DNA of 64,000 nt from Arctopsyche grandis (GCF_051622035.1 NC_135361.1:27459205-27523204); one strand, 5' to 3'. Shown: positions 41,031 through 51,949, counted from the stretch's first letter. Notes: a model not told the origin generated them from the letters alone. Numbers and translations: made by a program.

Positions 41031-42270
41031 ATCGGTTGTTAGCATTATACGCTAACCACAAAGATATGTTGCTAGTTCTATAGCTAATAACTATAATAAT
41101 TGTTCCAAAAAGTGTTTCGCAACTGTTAATTTGCACCAATAATCTCAACATTTTTGCAAGAAGGGTTGCAGAGTGCAGTTCGGCTGTCATCGATGGAATA
41201 TTTGCAAGACTGGGCGATGACGATGACAATAAAATATGTTGGGACAGTCGGCTTTCCTGGTTGAATTGAGTGAAGCAGCAGCAATATTGAGGCGCACAGC
41301 AATCAACTTTTCAGTTTTTACATATGACTATAGGAAATAGTTTCAAACACAACAAACTTTCACAACTCTTCAACAAGTTTCTCATAAAAGATGAGAAATT
41401 TTCAGTTCCAAAACTTTTCACTCTTCTTCTTGAATCGTTGCATTATAAACGTCCTGTTTATTATTCAATATGAATAAATAATGTAATTTTCGTTATGATT
41501 AAAAACATAATTTTTCATCACATTGGAACTGGCTCAAAAAATATATTTTGTAAGAATTTATCAGAGGCGAAAAATACGAAAGGAATAAAGAAAAAATGCA
41601 AGAAAATAAAAGCACAAGTATTAGTTGTTGAGACATCATACGTGTAGGATCTGGTTGTCATGAGACATAGGCGGTAGAATGGAATGGGACTCGTTGAGTG
41701 GTTCAAAACATTGATTACTCGGCGGAGCGCCGCAACGTTCTAAATTGCGTTACATGCACGTATGTACAAGATGACATCTTAACCTTTCTTCAACTCATAC
41801 ACACCAACCTAATCATTCATACATGCATTTTTCTAGGCTATAAAAATAAATCTCACATATGTATGTACGTATGTATATGAGTAAGTTATAAAATGATTTA
41901 TATCTAAATATGTAAATATAGGCGAAAAATCCACTCAATGGGTCTTCATCAAGTTTTACGTAAATATTGTTCGACGTATGACTTAAACTGTGATTTTACT
42001 ACGACTTTTCATAGCAATTCTAATTTATCTAATTTTAGCATATTAAATAATTATAAATTATTAATGGGATAATATATTTGGCACGGCTGTAAAATAAATT
42101 ACACGACGTGTCAAAACGACATTTAATGTCGAATTAACATCTCTAAAATAGTCCGCACGACAGAATCGGGTTTCGCCCGGCAAATCAAACGTCAAACGGG
42201 TTGCCAGTAACAAAAATAAAATTTTACGTTTCAGTGAAATCAAAACCAGTTACATTTTCACTGGGTAATC
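41031..42270. other. No gene seen
   Basis: AT-rich, nothing recognised, apart from 42090-42210, whose sequence (CGCACGACAGAATCGGGTTT, GGCAAATCAAACG, TTGCCAGTAACAAA) recurs inverted at 42375-42460. These are the arms of a decayed inverted-repeat element about 370 bp long with the 28.6-kb palindrome motif inside it. Confidence 0.45.
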
Positions 42271-42497
42271 GTAATATCTTAGCAGCCAACACTTATTTAT
42301 TTAATGGTTAGGTTAGGTTAAGTTAGGGTTGGCCCTATTAATTTAAGATTGCGTTGTTAGGGTTGGTATTTATTTTTGTTACTGGCAACCAATTTGACGT
42401 TAGATTTTCCGGGCGAAAACCGAATCTGTCGTGCGAGCTATTTTAGAGGAGCATTCTTTTTATTTGCCGGGCCAATTATAATTATATAATATATAGC

Positions 42498-42770
42498 CAG
42501 CAGTAAAGCTCGGTGGTTGCGTTAATGCTAACCACCGAGAGGTAGTTAGCATTAATGCAACTGCTCTTAGGTTCAAGCCCTGGTTTGATCTCGATTGAAA
42601 ATAATTTATTCGGAAGTATTTCTGTATTGCTGCTGGTCAGACTTGGATATTTACAACTCTAAGTCGATCCTTTTCTAACAGAGTTTGTCAAATTATCTGA
42701 TTTAATTATTTAAACGGAACCGTTTCAAATTGACAAAACCATCCTACTCATGCCACCACTATTTGAATAT
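42498..42770 (+). mobile_element. tRNA-derived SINE, copy 2
   Basis: Head with AGCTCGGTGGTTGCG and GGTTCAAGCCCTGG (B-box-like), then TCTAAGTCGATCC, CAGAGTTTGTCAAATTATC and CCGTTTCAAATTGAC of the core. The head contains an extra inverted duplication around GCTAACCACCGAGAGGTAG. The hairpin tail is missing. Confidence 0.7.
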
Positions 42771-43984
42771 GATTTCAAATTTATAATCTATAAATTTATA
42801 TACGTACCAGTTTATAATACGCATAATGGCATCATGGGAGAATATAAATTTATATTTAAATAAAAAATAGCCCAAGCAGAGCTGAGTAAATGACAAAAAT
42901 CCTCTACCTCAAATCGAGCACTGATTATCGGAACAATATTATTTAATTTCAGTAAAACTATAGAAAACCATATCGTACAAACAACATACAATATGTAACC
43001 AAGCTTACAATGTATTTTGTGGTTAGAGAGCTAACCACGATACGTCGAAACTTGAAACAGATAATATAGACACGCGATCTAAACAAGTCAAAATTCAAAC
43101 ATCTTCACACATTCGACAAAAAAACCACAATTTGAGATGATTTCTAGAAAATGCGATTCACAACGTGGAGATACGACGCCACAAATCAAATATTTGACAC
43201 GTTGCGTACAGTTTGAGAGCCGCAGAAGCGTGCGACAAAACTTTTACCAAAATTGCGAAACATCCCCTATTTCAGCGGCACTTGAAATTATTCAATATTC
43301 ATCTTCATCCAAGTACCGGTCTATATACGAGTTTATATGCACGATCCCACGCATTACGAGACCATTTTCAATCAGAAATTTCGATATAAGGGAATCAAAA
43401 AATTGAAACCCAAATTTTACATAAGAAATTTTTCAATATGCGAAAATACTTTTCAGGAACATGTCTCTTGAAGATTGCGAGATTGACGTACATACGTACT
43501 AATCATACGGGGTCGATGACATTGCATATTATATATCGCACACACAGTTTGAGAGTTGTCGGAGCGTAAAATTCGCACGCAGTCTGAACTTCTGCCAAAC
43601 GATCCCCTACATTAAATCTAGTCCTAAAGTTTTTCAGTTTCATCTCTACAATTCGTAGATTTGGATTATTAATGGTGGATTCCAATCAGCATCTTCATTC
43701 TCTCCCATCTTGGGTTACATTCGTCTGTCCAATTTTCCACACACATTCTCGACTTGGCTATTCCAATGCAATCGTAATTTTGCAACGTTTCCCTGGTGCT
43801 ATTTGTATCTATACTTACTGGGATATCTAATCAGTGATTAGTAATCATATATATATAAGCCTTGTGGCTGGGTAATATGCTTTTCTATCAAAGTCTGTTT
43901 GCCGACTGTTTTTACTGACCGTCTAGCTAAAATGCAACAATGATCTGCAGGAAGTCTCGTAGTATTGAAAAATATACAACCATC

Positions 43985-44458
43985 AGAATAGACTAATGGT
44001 TAGCATTTATAGTGCTTTGAATAAAGTGGTCACGGGTTAAAATCACACTGATTTTTGCTGGCCAGACCTTGAATTTGTGACTCCGGGTCGATCGTTTCCA
44101 ATCAGAGTTTGCCAATTAATCTGATTTTCATTGAAACAGTTCTAACAAATTGGCAACCTTACCCATTTTCTCGCAAATCTCCAGTTTTCAGTAATCTCGC
44201 ATTTCGATGAATTGTAAAAAAAGGCTGCAAACTTAAAAATTTGACCACAAATGTCTCTGTGGATGTTAATTAATATGTGAATTTCGCTGAATTGTTTAAA
44301 AAAAATGATGCAAATTTACAAATTTGACCATAGATGTCTCTGTGGATGTCAATTGACATATTTAATTTGTATCAAATTTACAATGTTTCTGGCCAGGAAG
44401 ACGAATTGGGGTTACCTGTTAGGCCTTCCTGGTATAAATGAAAAATAAAGAAATAAAT
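43985..44458 (+). mobile_element. tRNA-derived SINE, copy 3
   Basis: Starts GACTAATGGTTAGCATT and has the core GTGACTCCGGGTCGATCG, CAGAGTTTGCCAATTAATCT. An internal segment of about 80 bp is tandemly duplicated (ATTGACCACAAATGTCTCTG-like near 44245 and 44325). The tail is CCAGGAAGACGAATTGGGGT, then GGCCTTCCTGGTATA and an A-rich end. Confidence 0.75.
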
Positions 44459-44879
44459 ATTTATGTATACTCTTGATTATCCGGATTGCGGATTATCCGC
44501 GCTTGAAATAAATTCAATTTTCTTTAAATTTCAACGAACACGGTTGGATTGTCAATAGAAATTTTACCTCCCGGAGAAAAATCATCTAAAGAGCGTATTA
44601 TGTACAATCATGTGTAGAGGAAATGCATCAGAAACTAACGAGATGAAACTTCAAAATCGGAAAAGCAAAAAACCGGGATCATTTAAGGAGACTGAAATAA
44701 AAAAAATCCTGTTTATTACTATAAACAAAATTATATTTCACCATCGAACTAGCGGAAGCCATTGAAATCCCTATCGGCGGCCAAACCTCGCTAGCTGGCA
44801 AAGTTTCAAAGCGATCGGAAGAATGTAGGAATATTTTCCGATTGGCGAAGTGAACCTAATAATAAAAAAAGGAGCATGA

Positions 44880-45130
44880 ATGGATAGAGATCTTCGAAGA
44901 TTGGTTATACACTAAATGGGTTCCTGAACGCCTGAAAGCAATATTGTTCATATATAATGCTCCTTCTCATCCGAATGAAACTATATGTATATTAAAAACA
45001 AACAACGGTCTTATGATAGCTAAATTTTTACTGTCTAATATTACAAGTCCAATTCAAGCCATGAACCAAGGTGTAATATCATCAATGAAACGGCTTTAGC
45101 GTGTTATTCTCAAAACCCTTGTTGAGAAAG
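44880..45130 (+). pseudogene. Tigger/pogo transposase fragment (DDE domain)
   Basis: The + frame contains WVPERLKAILFIYNAPSHP, then AKFLLSNITSPIQAMNQGV and an in-frame TAG right after MKRL. This is the LLLxDNAPSHP ... FLPxNxTSxxQPxDQGVI signature of the Tigger/pogo DDE domain. The catalytic Asp of DNAPSHP is Tyr here and the Asp of DQG is Asn, so it is inactive even apart from the stop. Upstream and downstream parts are deleted or frameshifted. Confidence 0.85.
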
Positions 45131-45285
45131 ATAGTGAGTTTGTTGGATGCTTCACACGGGATAGCAAAATCTTTCGTCGAAAGTAAAACCATGGAAAAAG
45201 ATTATTCGATCATGGAGAAAGATTATTCCCAACATGGAAATAGATTTATCGAATTTTATTTTATTTATTTTATTTTTATTTTACA

Positions 45286-45715
45286 TATATACCAGGAAGG
45301 CCTTACAGGAAAATCCCAATGCGCCTTCCTGGCCAATTACAAATACAAATGCAGCATTTTTTATTATAATTCGTTGAATTGCGAGACACTGAAAAAACTC
45401 GCAAATTAACGAGACATCTATGAATTGTACATAAATTCTTATTGTACATCCATCAAATTTCAAATAGTGGTGACATAGTAGGTAGGAAGGATTTTTAGCC
45501 AATTTTTTTTCCGGGAACCGTTTCAACAATGAAATCAGAGAAAATTGGCAAACTCTGATAGGAAACGATCAACCTGGAGTCACAAATCCAGGTCTGACCA
45601 ACAGCATACTCTGAAAAATTCATTTTCATTCAGGGATAGAACCCGGCACCTTCTTGACGGTAAGCAGAAGCTTAACGTCCGAGCTATGCTGCTGGCTATT
45701 GTGAAGAGATCGGGG
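45286..45715 (-). mobile_element. tRNA-derived SINE, copy 4, inserted in Tigger
   Basis: On the - strand: head with TAGCTCGGACGTTAAGC (A-box-like) and GGGTTCTATCCC (B-box-like), core GTGACTCCAGGTTGATCG, CAGAGTTTGCCAATTTTC, tail with GCCAGGAAGGCGCATTGGG and GGCCTTCCTGGTATATATG. This is the best-preserved copy in the window. Confidence 0.85.
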
Positions 45716-46329
45716 CCAGTGCGTATCTGAAATATACAGATTAATGGAAATTTTGATGTGCTTTGACAATGTTGATCGGGAAAACATCGAGGAATGTTGT
45801 GATCGCGATTCAAATGATCTGGGCTTTCAATGCACGAATGATGCGGATATCGTTTATATATCAAAAATGGACAGTTCCGATTATTCGTGTCAATACTCCC
45901 CAACATTAGCCCGGATAACCGAGAGTACACTGTAATTCGATTTAAAATTTCGTTCTATTTTTGTATTTTTTTATGTTGAGGAAGATTGATATTTGACAAA
46001 TTAGTTTCGCCAAATGCGTACATTTTATTAATTTCGTGTATGTATTCATAAATAAAAATATAAATTAAAAAAGAAAAAGTTTAATTAAATTTTACACGAG
46101 TTCACTGTATATGTATTCCCCCACCTTTTATTAGAAAGCTGAAGTATTAAAAAATGGGATAATATTATTTTGAATTGGTCATTTTGCACAAAAAATGATG
46201 AACGAAAATAATGATGATAATTAATTTGTCATGAATCTGACTTAATTTTATGAAATATGTAGGACCCTTCGAAAATAAGCTATTGTTGAAATTACGACCG
46301 TATCATTTTGGATATGGTCTTATATCGTC

Positions 46330-47060
46330 ATCTACAGCTCTTCACCATCCACGCTGGATGGAAGCCTCTCCAACACCCTTCAACTCGTCTCTACATATAC
46401 AGAACATCGCTCATCCATCTCAACCCACGCACTTTTTTGTTTCACCCACCCTTGTAGCATTCATTAAACTTTTTACATTCTCTCGGATACCATCCGAGTA
46501 CTTCTTTCGTCCATCCTTATCCATACACACGAAACCGCCATTGTCATTTCAATCTTTCCAACCCTTGTCATACTTTTCACTCGCGTATTCCGATTCGTAT
46601 ATCTTCTCGTTATGCCAAGCACGCAGCGTTCCATTCTTCATTAAGTGCATTTCGAACATCATTTACAGCTATTCGGCATCCACTACCGGATAAAGGCCTC
46701 TCCTTCACTCCTCGATTCGTCTCTGTTTTAAGCATCTCTCATCCATCTCATCCCATACATTTTCCTAATTTCATCCACCTATTTCCCCTATAGACTTCCT
46801 TGCACTCGTATACATTCTCTCGAGTACCATTCAAGCACTTACATATTTCATCAATCTATCGTCCGTTCTTCTAGCTACGTGACCTGCCCATTATCATTTC
46901 AATCTATTAACTCTCTCCATTATAAAAACTACTCTTATGATACTTCTCACCCACTTATTCCGTTTTCTATATCTCTTCGTTATGCTAAGTATACAGAGTT
47001 CCATACTTCTTTGAGTACACCGTACTTTTATGCACCATTTTGGCTTTCAATGCCCAAGTT
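46330..47060 (-). repeat. Two tandem units of about 340-350 bp, possible LINE-derived
   Basis: Unit 1 (about 46330-46660) and unit 2 (about 46670-47010) share ACAGCT..TTC.CCATCCAC, ATCTCATCCATCTCA.CCCA, ACATTCTCTCG.TACCAT, CATTATCATTTCAATCT and CTTCGTTATGC.AAG in the same order. The window also has a 147-codon + frame (46250-46693), rich in S, P, F and H, which I regard as non-coding. The repeat resembles decayed retroelement sequence but no domain is readable. Confidence 0.6.
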
Positions 47061-47094
47061 ACGCATTCAAACGTCCTCACTGGTGTAACGACGA

Positions 47095-47235
47095 AATGTC
47101 TACGCACAAAACGTGTAATGGCATAACGTCAACGACAAAATGATTACGCGAATAAATGGTTATGAACAAAATGATTACGCGACATAATGCTCACGGACAA
47201 AATTACGCGACGTTACGTTCGCGACAATAAAAAAA
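47095..47235 (+). repeat. Minisatellite, ATGATTACGCGAC-type units
   Basis: About seven imperfect units of 17-22 bp built on ACAAAATGATTACGCGA and variants (ACGAAATGTCTACGC, ATAATGCTCACGGACAAA), ending in a poly-A run at about 47229. Confidence 0.75.
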
Positions 47236-47399
47236 AAAAAAAACAGTATGATACCGAGGAAACAATTGGTTTTGGCCACAACACATCAAAATACGAGCAA
47301 TCCAACGATTTCATAATGTAATTTAAATTTATGATTTTTAATAGAAAAGAAAATAACTTCAAGATTATATGACGCATACCGTGAAACTAATAATTAGCC

Positions 47400-47590
47400 C
47401 TACAATTAGGGATTGCAATACCGATATACCGGTAAATCGTCAAAATTTCGCCATCGGTAAATACCGATAAAAAGTTTATCGGTAATTACCGGACACTATT
47501 TTATCGCAAATCAAGTACATTTAATTGCATAATATTACATTAAAAGTCGATCCAAATATTGCCTTCTACAAACAATCATAGAGGGGGATC
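47400..47590 (+). mobile_element. End of a hAT-type element (ATACCGG repeats)
   Basis: TTAGGGATTGCAATACCGAT with repeated ACCGGTAA and ATCGGTAA motifs is typical of one end of hAT elements with BED-finger transposases. The other end and any coding part were not found. Confidence 0.45.
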
Positions 47591-47744
47591 TAGATAGATA
47601 GAAAATAGGCAAATAGTGGCTTGAGAGACAAGAAGCTCTCTTGGCTCCGGAGCATCAGGTCATGGATGGGACTCGGACTAGAAAAATTTTTTCGGATTGC
47701 CCATGATAGGAATTAGCACGGGCCATAAACGATGTCTGCCCATG

Positions 47745-47950
47745 AGTTCGGTGATTATTGGTCACAAAGCGCTCGCCCAAGTCACTAAAATCTCTATAAC
47801 GGAACATCTGACACTCGGAAAGTCCATCATATTAACGATAACTACCACACTAACCAGAACCCGAGTGCTAAATATTCCGTATTCGCGATTTTCATAGCAA
47901 AAAATGTCTTTTGGGCGATCTTGCAATGTGACTAATAATCCAATTACCCC
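47745..47950 (+). mobile_element. MITE, CGGTGATTATT family, copy 3
   Basis: Begins GTTCGGTGATTATTGGTCAC and ends CTAATAATCCAATTACC, with TCACTAAAATCTCTATAACG and TATTCCGTATTCGCGATTTT inside. The flanks do not match. Confidence 0.7.
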
Positions 47951-47999
47951 TCTCGCTATGTCAGATTTTGATCGATTAAACGCCTATAACTTTTTCTTT

Positions 48000-48290
48000 T
48001 TTCACTATCTATATATATATATAATGAATGTCTGTCTGTCTGTGTCTCGTATAGGCTCCTAAGCCACTGAATCGATTACGATGGAACTTTCAGGATTTGT
48101 TGTATGCATGTCCGGGAAGATTACTGTGAAAAAGAATCAACCAAAAACGGGAAAAAGAATTAGTGTCATTGCAACGCAACAATTTCAAATATATTCGCTG
48201 CCTGCGTTTTTCCGACAAATGGGAACGGGAATCGCATTCGTTATTGTGGCATTGCAACGCATGCCGGGTTCAGCTAGTATTTTATAAAAT
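48000..48290 (+). repeat. Repeat with GCATGCCGGGTTCAGCTAGT end, copy 1
   Basis: Contains GTCTGTCTGTCTGTGTCTCG, CCTAAGCCACTGAATCG, ATGGAACTTTCAGGATTTGT and ends CGCATGCCGGGTTCAGCTAGT. The reverse complement of 62905-63225 shares all of these. This type of sequence is widespread in insect genomes; the element class is not settled by what I can see. Confidence 0.6.
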
Positions 48291-48382
48291 TTGCATTATT
48301 GACTCTCTCTATTTCTCTTATACATTTTTACTTCACTCGTAGGCTATATACATATAATGATTGTTAAAATGAATGTTATTAC

Positions 48383-48521
48383 TAAAGCGCGGACCCCGAG
48401 CGCGCCGTCTATTGTTTACATGTTGTAAATGCATTGTTAAAGGTTTGCCGAAGCTTTTGCTTTTTTACAAAGGATCTACAACAATTGAACAATGAGCGGC
48501 ACCTTGGCTATCCTACCTCTA
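48383..48521 (-). mobile_element. TAGAGGTAGG MITE, copy 5
   Basis: Starts TAAAGCGCGGACCCCGAG and ends GGCTATCCTACCTCTA, flanked by identical GTTATTAC at 48375-48382 and 48522-48529. The duplicated host segment at about 49318-49380 retains a single GTTATTAC, so it shows the site before insertion. Confidence 0.92.
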
Positions 48522-48576
48522 GTTATTACGACTTTGAAACGGCTTGAAATGCTCCGACTCCACACCGCTGAATCTT

Positions 48577-49314
48577 GGATGCGGTGCATCCGCTCTAAAA
48601 TCGCCAGACAAATTGAACCGACAGATTAACGGTCGGCTGCTTTAAATGCAATTCTCGTCTTCTCGAATGATAGATTGCACATCAGATGACGGGTAACCTT
48701 TCGATGTGCACAGATGCAATTATTAAAATTGAGTTGGATCTTTCTGGCGAGTTTAATAAGGCAAGATTCGGAACTATAGTATCAGAAGCACAGAACGTAT
48801 ACAGGGTAGGTATGTCGGAACTTCGGGTAGATTTCGCTTAGTGCAAGTGCGAGCAGTGCGCACGCATTTGGTACACGTGTCGTTAATCTGTGGTTCAGTC
48901 TGTCTGGCGCTCGTCGATCGTTTGCACCGCATCGTGCAAAGTTATGCCTTTGAAACTTGACTGACTATGTTTCAAAGAATGTGTCATACTGTATACAGTG
49001 CTTTCATCTCATATAAATAGGTGTGCTTTTCTAATTCCGCTGTGTAGATTGTACATAATGTATGTGGGTTTGTGGCAGACGCGTCGACCAGTATGGAGAA
49101 TTAAAATGCGCTGCGCAAAAGCGTCATTCATCATTCAAAACTCGCCTGAAAGATCCAACTCAATTTTAATAATTGCATCTGTGCACATCGAAAGGTTACC
49201 CGTCATCTGATGTGCAATCTATCATTCGAGAAGACGAGAATTGCATTTAAAGCAGCCGTCCATTAATCTGTCGTTCAATTTGTCTGGCGATTTTAGAGCG
49301 GATGCACCGCATCC
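48577..49314. mobile_element. Long inverted repeat (foldback) element
   Basis: Arms of about 178 bp at 48577-48754 and 49138-49314 are near-identical inverted repeats, starting GGATGCGGTGCATCCGCTCT. The 380-bp centre includes a degenerate further copy of the terminal motif (GTCTGTCTGGCGCTCGTCG, TTTGCACCGCATCG). There is no transposase. Flanking host sequence on the two sides is a duplicated segment. Confidence 0.85.
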
Positions 49315-49499
49315 ATTTTTACTTCACTCGTAGGCTATATACATGTAATTATTGTTAAAATGAATGTTATTACGACTCCACACACCGCTGGATCTTACAT
49401 GTCAATTTGATTTTTTAAATTCCTTTTCTTTTATTATAAATTGCTATCATTCAGTGATCGGAATAAACCTTAAATAAAAAACCCCATACATTTTTCCAT

Positions 49500-50250
49500 C
49501 ACACATTTCGAATCTTGGCACACCGACCACAACCCCTACATTTGAGAGGCACCACGCCGAATGAGGAGAACTCCAAGAACGAAACGAATAAGTATCGGCC
49601 TCATCTCAAAGTATGGGTCCTCAAAACATTAACCTCCCTCCCCCTGGAAAGACCGACCCCCCCCCCTCACACCCCACCTACGTACATACACCGGTGATTA
49701 CATACGTATAATTTTTTTGCGGTACGTGAGAGCAGGCGTGTGTGCGTGTGCGCGTGTGCACGGGGACATGTGCGCGAGTGTGCAAGTGTGTGTCCTGCAG
49801 TCGTCAATCAGTGGTGCGCGCAGGTGAGCCGCCGTCGGCCCATTCAGTAGCGGCGGGTGGGGTGGGGTGGGGTGGAGGGGGGCGAGAGGGGTTCGTACTG
49901 TGGAGTACATGTACATGTGTGTGTGCGCGCGAGTGTGTCGCTCGGCGGCGCCTCTGCCTAGGTAGGAGGGGAGGGCGAGGCGCAGCGCGGTGAGGCGGGA
50001 GGGGCGACTGTGGGCAGGGGGGGGCGCGGGGCGGCGGGGGGGTGTGCGGTGCGCTCCGCCGCCCCTCGTCGCCCGCCACCCGCGCGCTCCCTACCTACGG
50101 GGCCTCTACCCGCGCTCGATGTCGCCGACGTCGAGTGCCCCAAACGTTACGTATATAATATACATATCGACAGTTCCGCGCGACTGCAGCAGATCAGATC
50201 GACGATCGCAAATATCTCACAGTGTCTGAGTACGGACCCAAAACGCGCTG
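49500..50250. promoter_or_regulatory. CpG-rich block with simple repeats
   Basis: The most GC-rich stretch in the centre of the window, made of (GT)n/(GC)n and G-rich runs around 49730-50100, then TACGTATATAATATAC at about 50148-50163, followed by CAGTTCCGCG. A TATA-like box with an initiator-like CAGTT about 20 bp on would suit a + strand start, but the spacing is short. It could also be the - strand promoter or an early exon of Chip. A LINE 3' end abuts it at 50258. Open frames here are low-complexity artefacts. Confidence 0.3.
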
Positions 50251-50257
50251 CTCATTT

Positions 50258-51112
50258 TATTTTTATTTTATTTTATTAATTGAAAAATCAACAGACAGGG
50301 TGTACATAGATATGTATAAAAAAAACAAATAGTAAATAAATAATATATGTAACATCCGAGTCCAATAATAGATTTTTACAAAAATGAAAAAGATAAATAT
50401 GAGGAAAACAAATTAAAAAGTAAAGAATAAAGGCATGACAAAATATGTAGAACATTGCATAATTAAACTATAGTATTAAAATATTTGGAAAAGGTTATAA
50501 AATAGAATATAAGAAGAAATTGAAATTTACAAATATAAAACAAATGAAAAAGGTAAATACAAAATAAACAAATGAAAAGGAAAAGAATGAAAGCTATAAT
50601 ATGATTAAATAGCACATTACATGACTAAACTAAAGTATAAAAATATTGAAAATATTGGAAAAATAGAATAGGAGAAGAAATGAATCAATCGGTCAAGATT
50701 CTCTTGATGTTAGACCTGAATTGATGTAGGGAAATACCAAATAGATCAACCTCATTCAGCACTCCGTTAAACATACGATAAATGCGCTGCAGATAAAAAT
50801 ATTTTTGGGAATTAGTATTGAAAGGATCAAGTGACAAGAGTGCAACGCGTCTGGAGTACCGAACTGGGATTCTGAAATTAACCTTATTCAGTAAATCAGA
50901 ACAATCAAGGAAACCATTTATGAGCTTAAAGAAGAATATAAGCATCAGTATGTCGTCACCTGACAGAAAGATTGTTAAAAGAAAGGATTTTTAAAATGTC
51001 GGAAACAGTAGAATGGGTATAGGTAGGAAAAAGGTAGCGTAAGGATTTAATAAATTTAAGTTGAACTTTCTCAACACAATTAATATGGGATAAATAAAAA
51101 GGTGACCTCATT
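50258..51112 (-). mobile_element. LINE 3' end (jockey/CR1-type), copy A
   Basis: 5'-truncated non-LTR element in - orientation; its A-rich end is TTATTTTATTTTTATTTTAT as read on the + strand at the left. The coding remnant is described separately. A truncated TAGAGGTAGG MITE follows its broken 5' side at 51113-51216. Confidence 0.8.
50685..51112 (-). pseudogene. Non-LTR reverse transcriptase C-terminal fragment
   Basis: - strand frames give MRSPFYLSHINCVEKVQLKF, then FPTYTHSTVSDILKILSF, then FFFKLINGFLDCSDLL, NFRIPVRYSRRVALL and IYRMFNGVLNEVDLFG. This order is typical of the region after the reverse transcriptase domain in jockey/CR1-type LINEs. A frameshift near 50950 separates the halves. 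The catalytic YxDD region is missing. Confidence 0.8.
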
Positions 51113-51216
51113 GTGCAATTGTTGTAAATGCTTTGTAAAAAAAGGTTCGGCAAACCTTTAAAACAATGCATTTACAACATTTGACAATGAACGGCACCCT
51201 GGTTATCCGGGCTTTA
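51113..51216 (-). mobile_element. TAGAGGTAGG MITE, truncated copy 6
   Basis: The central palindrome GTAAATGCTTTGT..GGTTCGGCAAACCTTTA..CAATGCATTTAC and one end (GGTTATCCGGGCTTTA) are present; the other end is lost at the junction with the LINE. Confidence 0.75.
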
Positions 51217-51269
51217 CAGTGATCGTACAACTGACCATTCGTACTGATTTTACCAGTACACACAGTACT

Positions 51270-51890
51270 TTATTTATTTATTGAATGTATAAAAATAAAA
51301 AATAAATGTAACAAAATAACGTCCGAGTCCATTTATATAGATTTTTACGAATTGCATAAAATGGTGCATAGAGAAAAACAAATTTAAAATAAAAGAATCA
51401 AAACTAAAACATGACTAAATAGAACATAAAGTGATATAATATTGGATAAAGACATTGATGCATAATACACTAGATACGTGTAATTTTGGTCGGAGATCTT
51501 GTCTTCACTAGCTGAGGGGTGCGGGGGGTTTAACTATCGGGAAGTTGGGTTTTTTTCCCTACGACGCAGCGGTACCTACCTACCTACTAAGAGAAACTGT
51601 GCATGCGCCATGTATTTTGCATGCGCCAAAAGGGAGACCAGTATAACACGTGAGGGAGGATCTAGTGTATTATACATCAATGGATAAAGATTATATAATA
51701 GAAATGGACTCTACTGATGGCAGTCCTGAATTGATGTAAGGAAGTACCGAATAGATCAACCTCATTCAGCTCCCTCCCGTTAATCATACGATAAACACGC
51801 TGTAGATAGGAATATTTTAGGGAATTGGTTTGGAAAGGGTTAAGTGAAAAGAGTAACAGTGACCGGGTATTTTGGGTACAGTACTGTACT
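51270..51890 (-). mobile_element. LINE 3' end, copy B, interrupted by a MITE
   Basis: Homologous to copy A: 51300-51450 matches its 3' untranslated part (AACGTCCGAGTCCA) and 51715-51870 its coding part (TGAATTGATGTA, ATAGATCAACCTCATTCAGC, ATACGATAAAC). The MITE at 51453-51682 splits it. Confidence 0.8.
51453..51682 (+). mobile_element. hAT-like MITE with CATTGATGCATAATACACTAG ends
   Basis: Inverted ends CATTGATGCATAATACAC and GTGTATTATACATCAATG, with identical 8-bp flanks GATAAAGA at 51445-51452 and 51683-51690. It contains GGAGATCTTGTC and GAGGGGTGCGGGGGGTTTAA, matching the element at 26156-27932 and, at GGTTTAAC, the uninterrupted TTAA site used there by piggyBac. LINE copy A shows the sequence without this MITE. 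Confidence 0.9.
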
Positions 51891-51949
51891 GGAAGAATCT
51901 ATGGGCTACGGGCCTGTTTATAATAATAAATCGATTTTTTTCTTTTCAT

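Larger units (their letters stand above)
44468..45927 (+). mobile_element. pogo/Tigger element, broken, copy 1
   Basis: Inverted ends TACTCTTGATTATCCGG and CCGGATAACCGAGAGTA with TA at the edges. About 1.46 kb including a SINE insertion at 45286-45715. Only a part of the transposase can be read. Confidence 0.85.

Noticed and set aside
46250..46693. 147-codon open frame
   Set aside because: No domain, S/P/F/H-rich composition, and it lies in a tandem repeat whose second unit has no matching open frame.
49698..50279. Several overlapping Pro/Arg/Gly-rich open frames (also 63405-63942)
   Set aside because: Low-complexity translations of GC-rich simple repeats on both strands at once, without conserved motifs.
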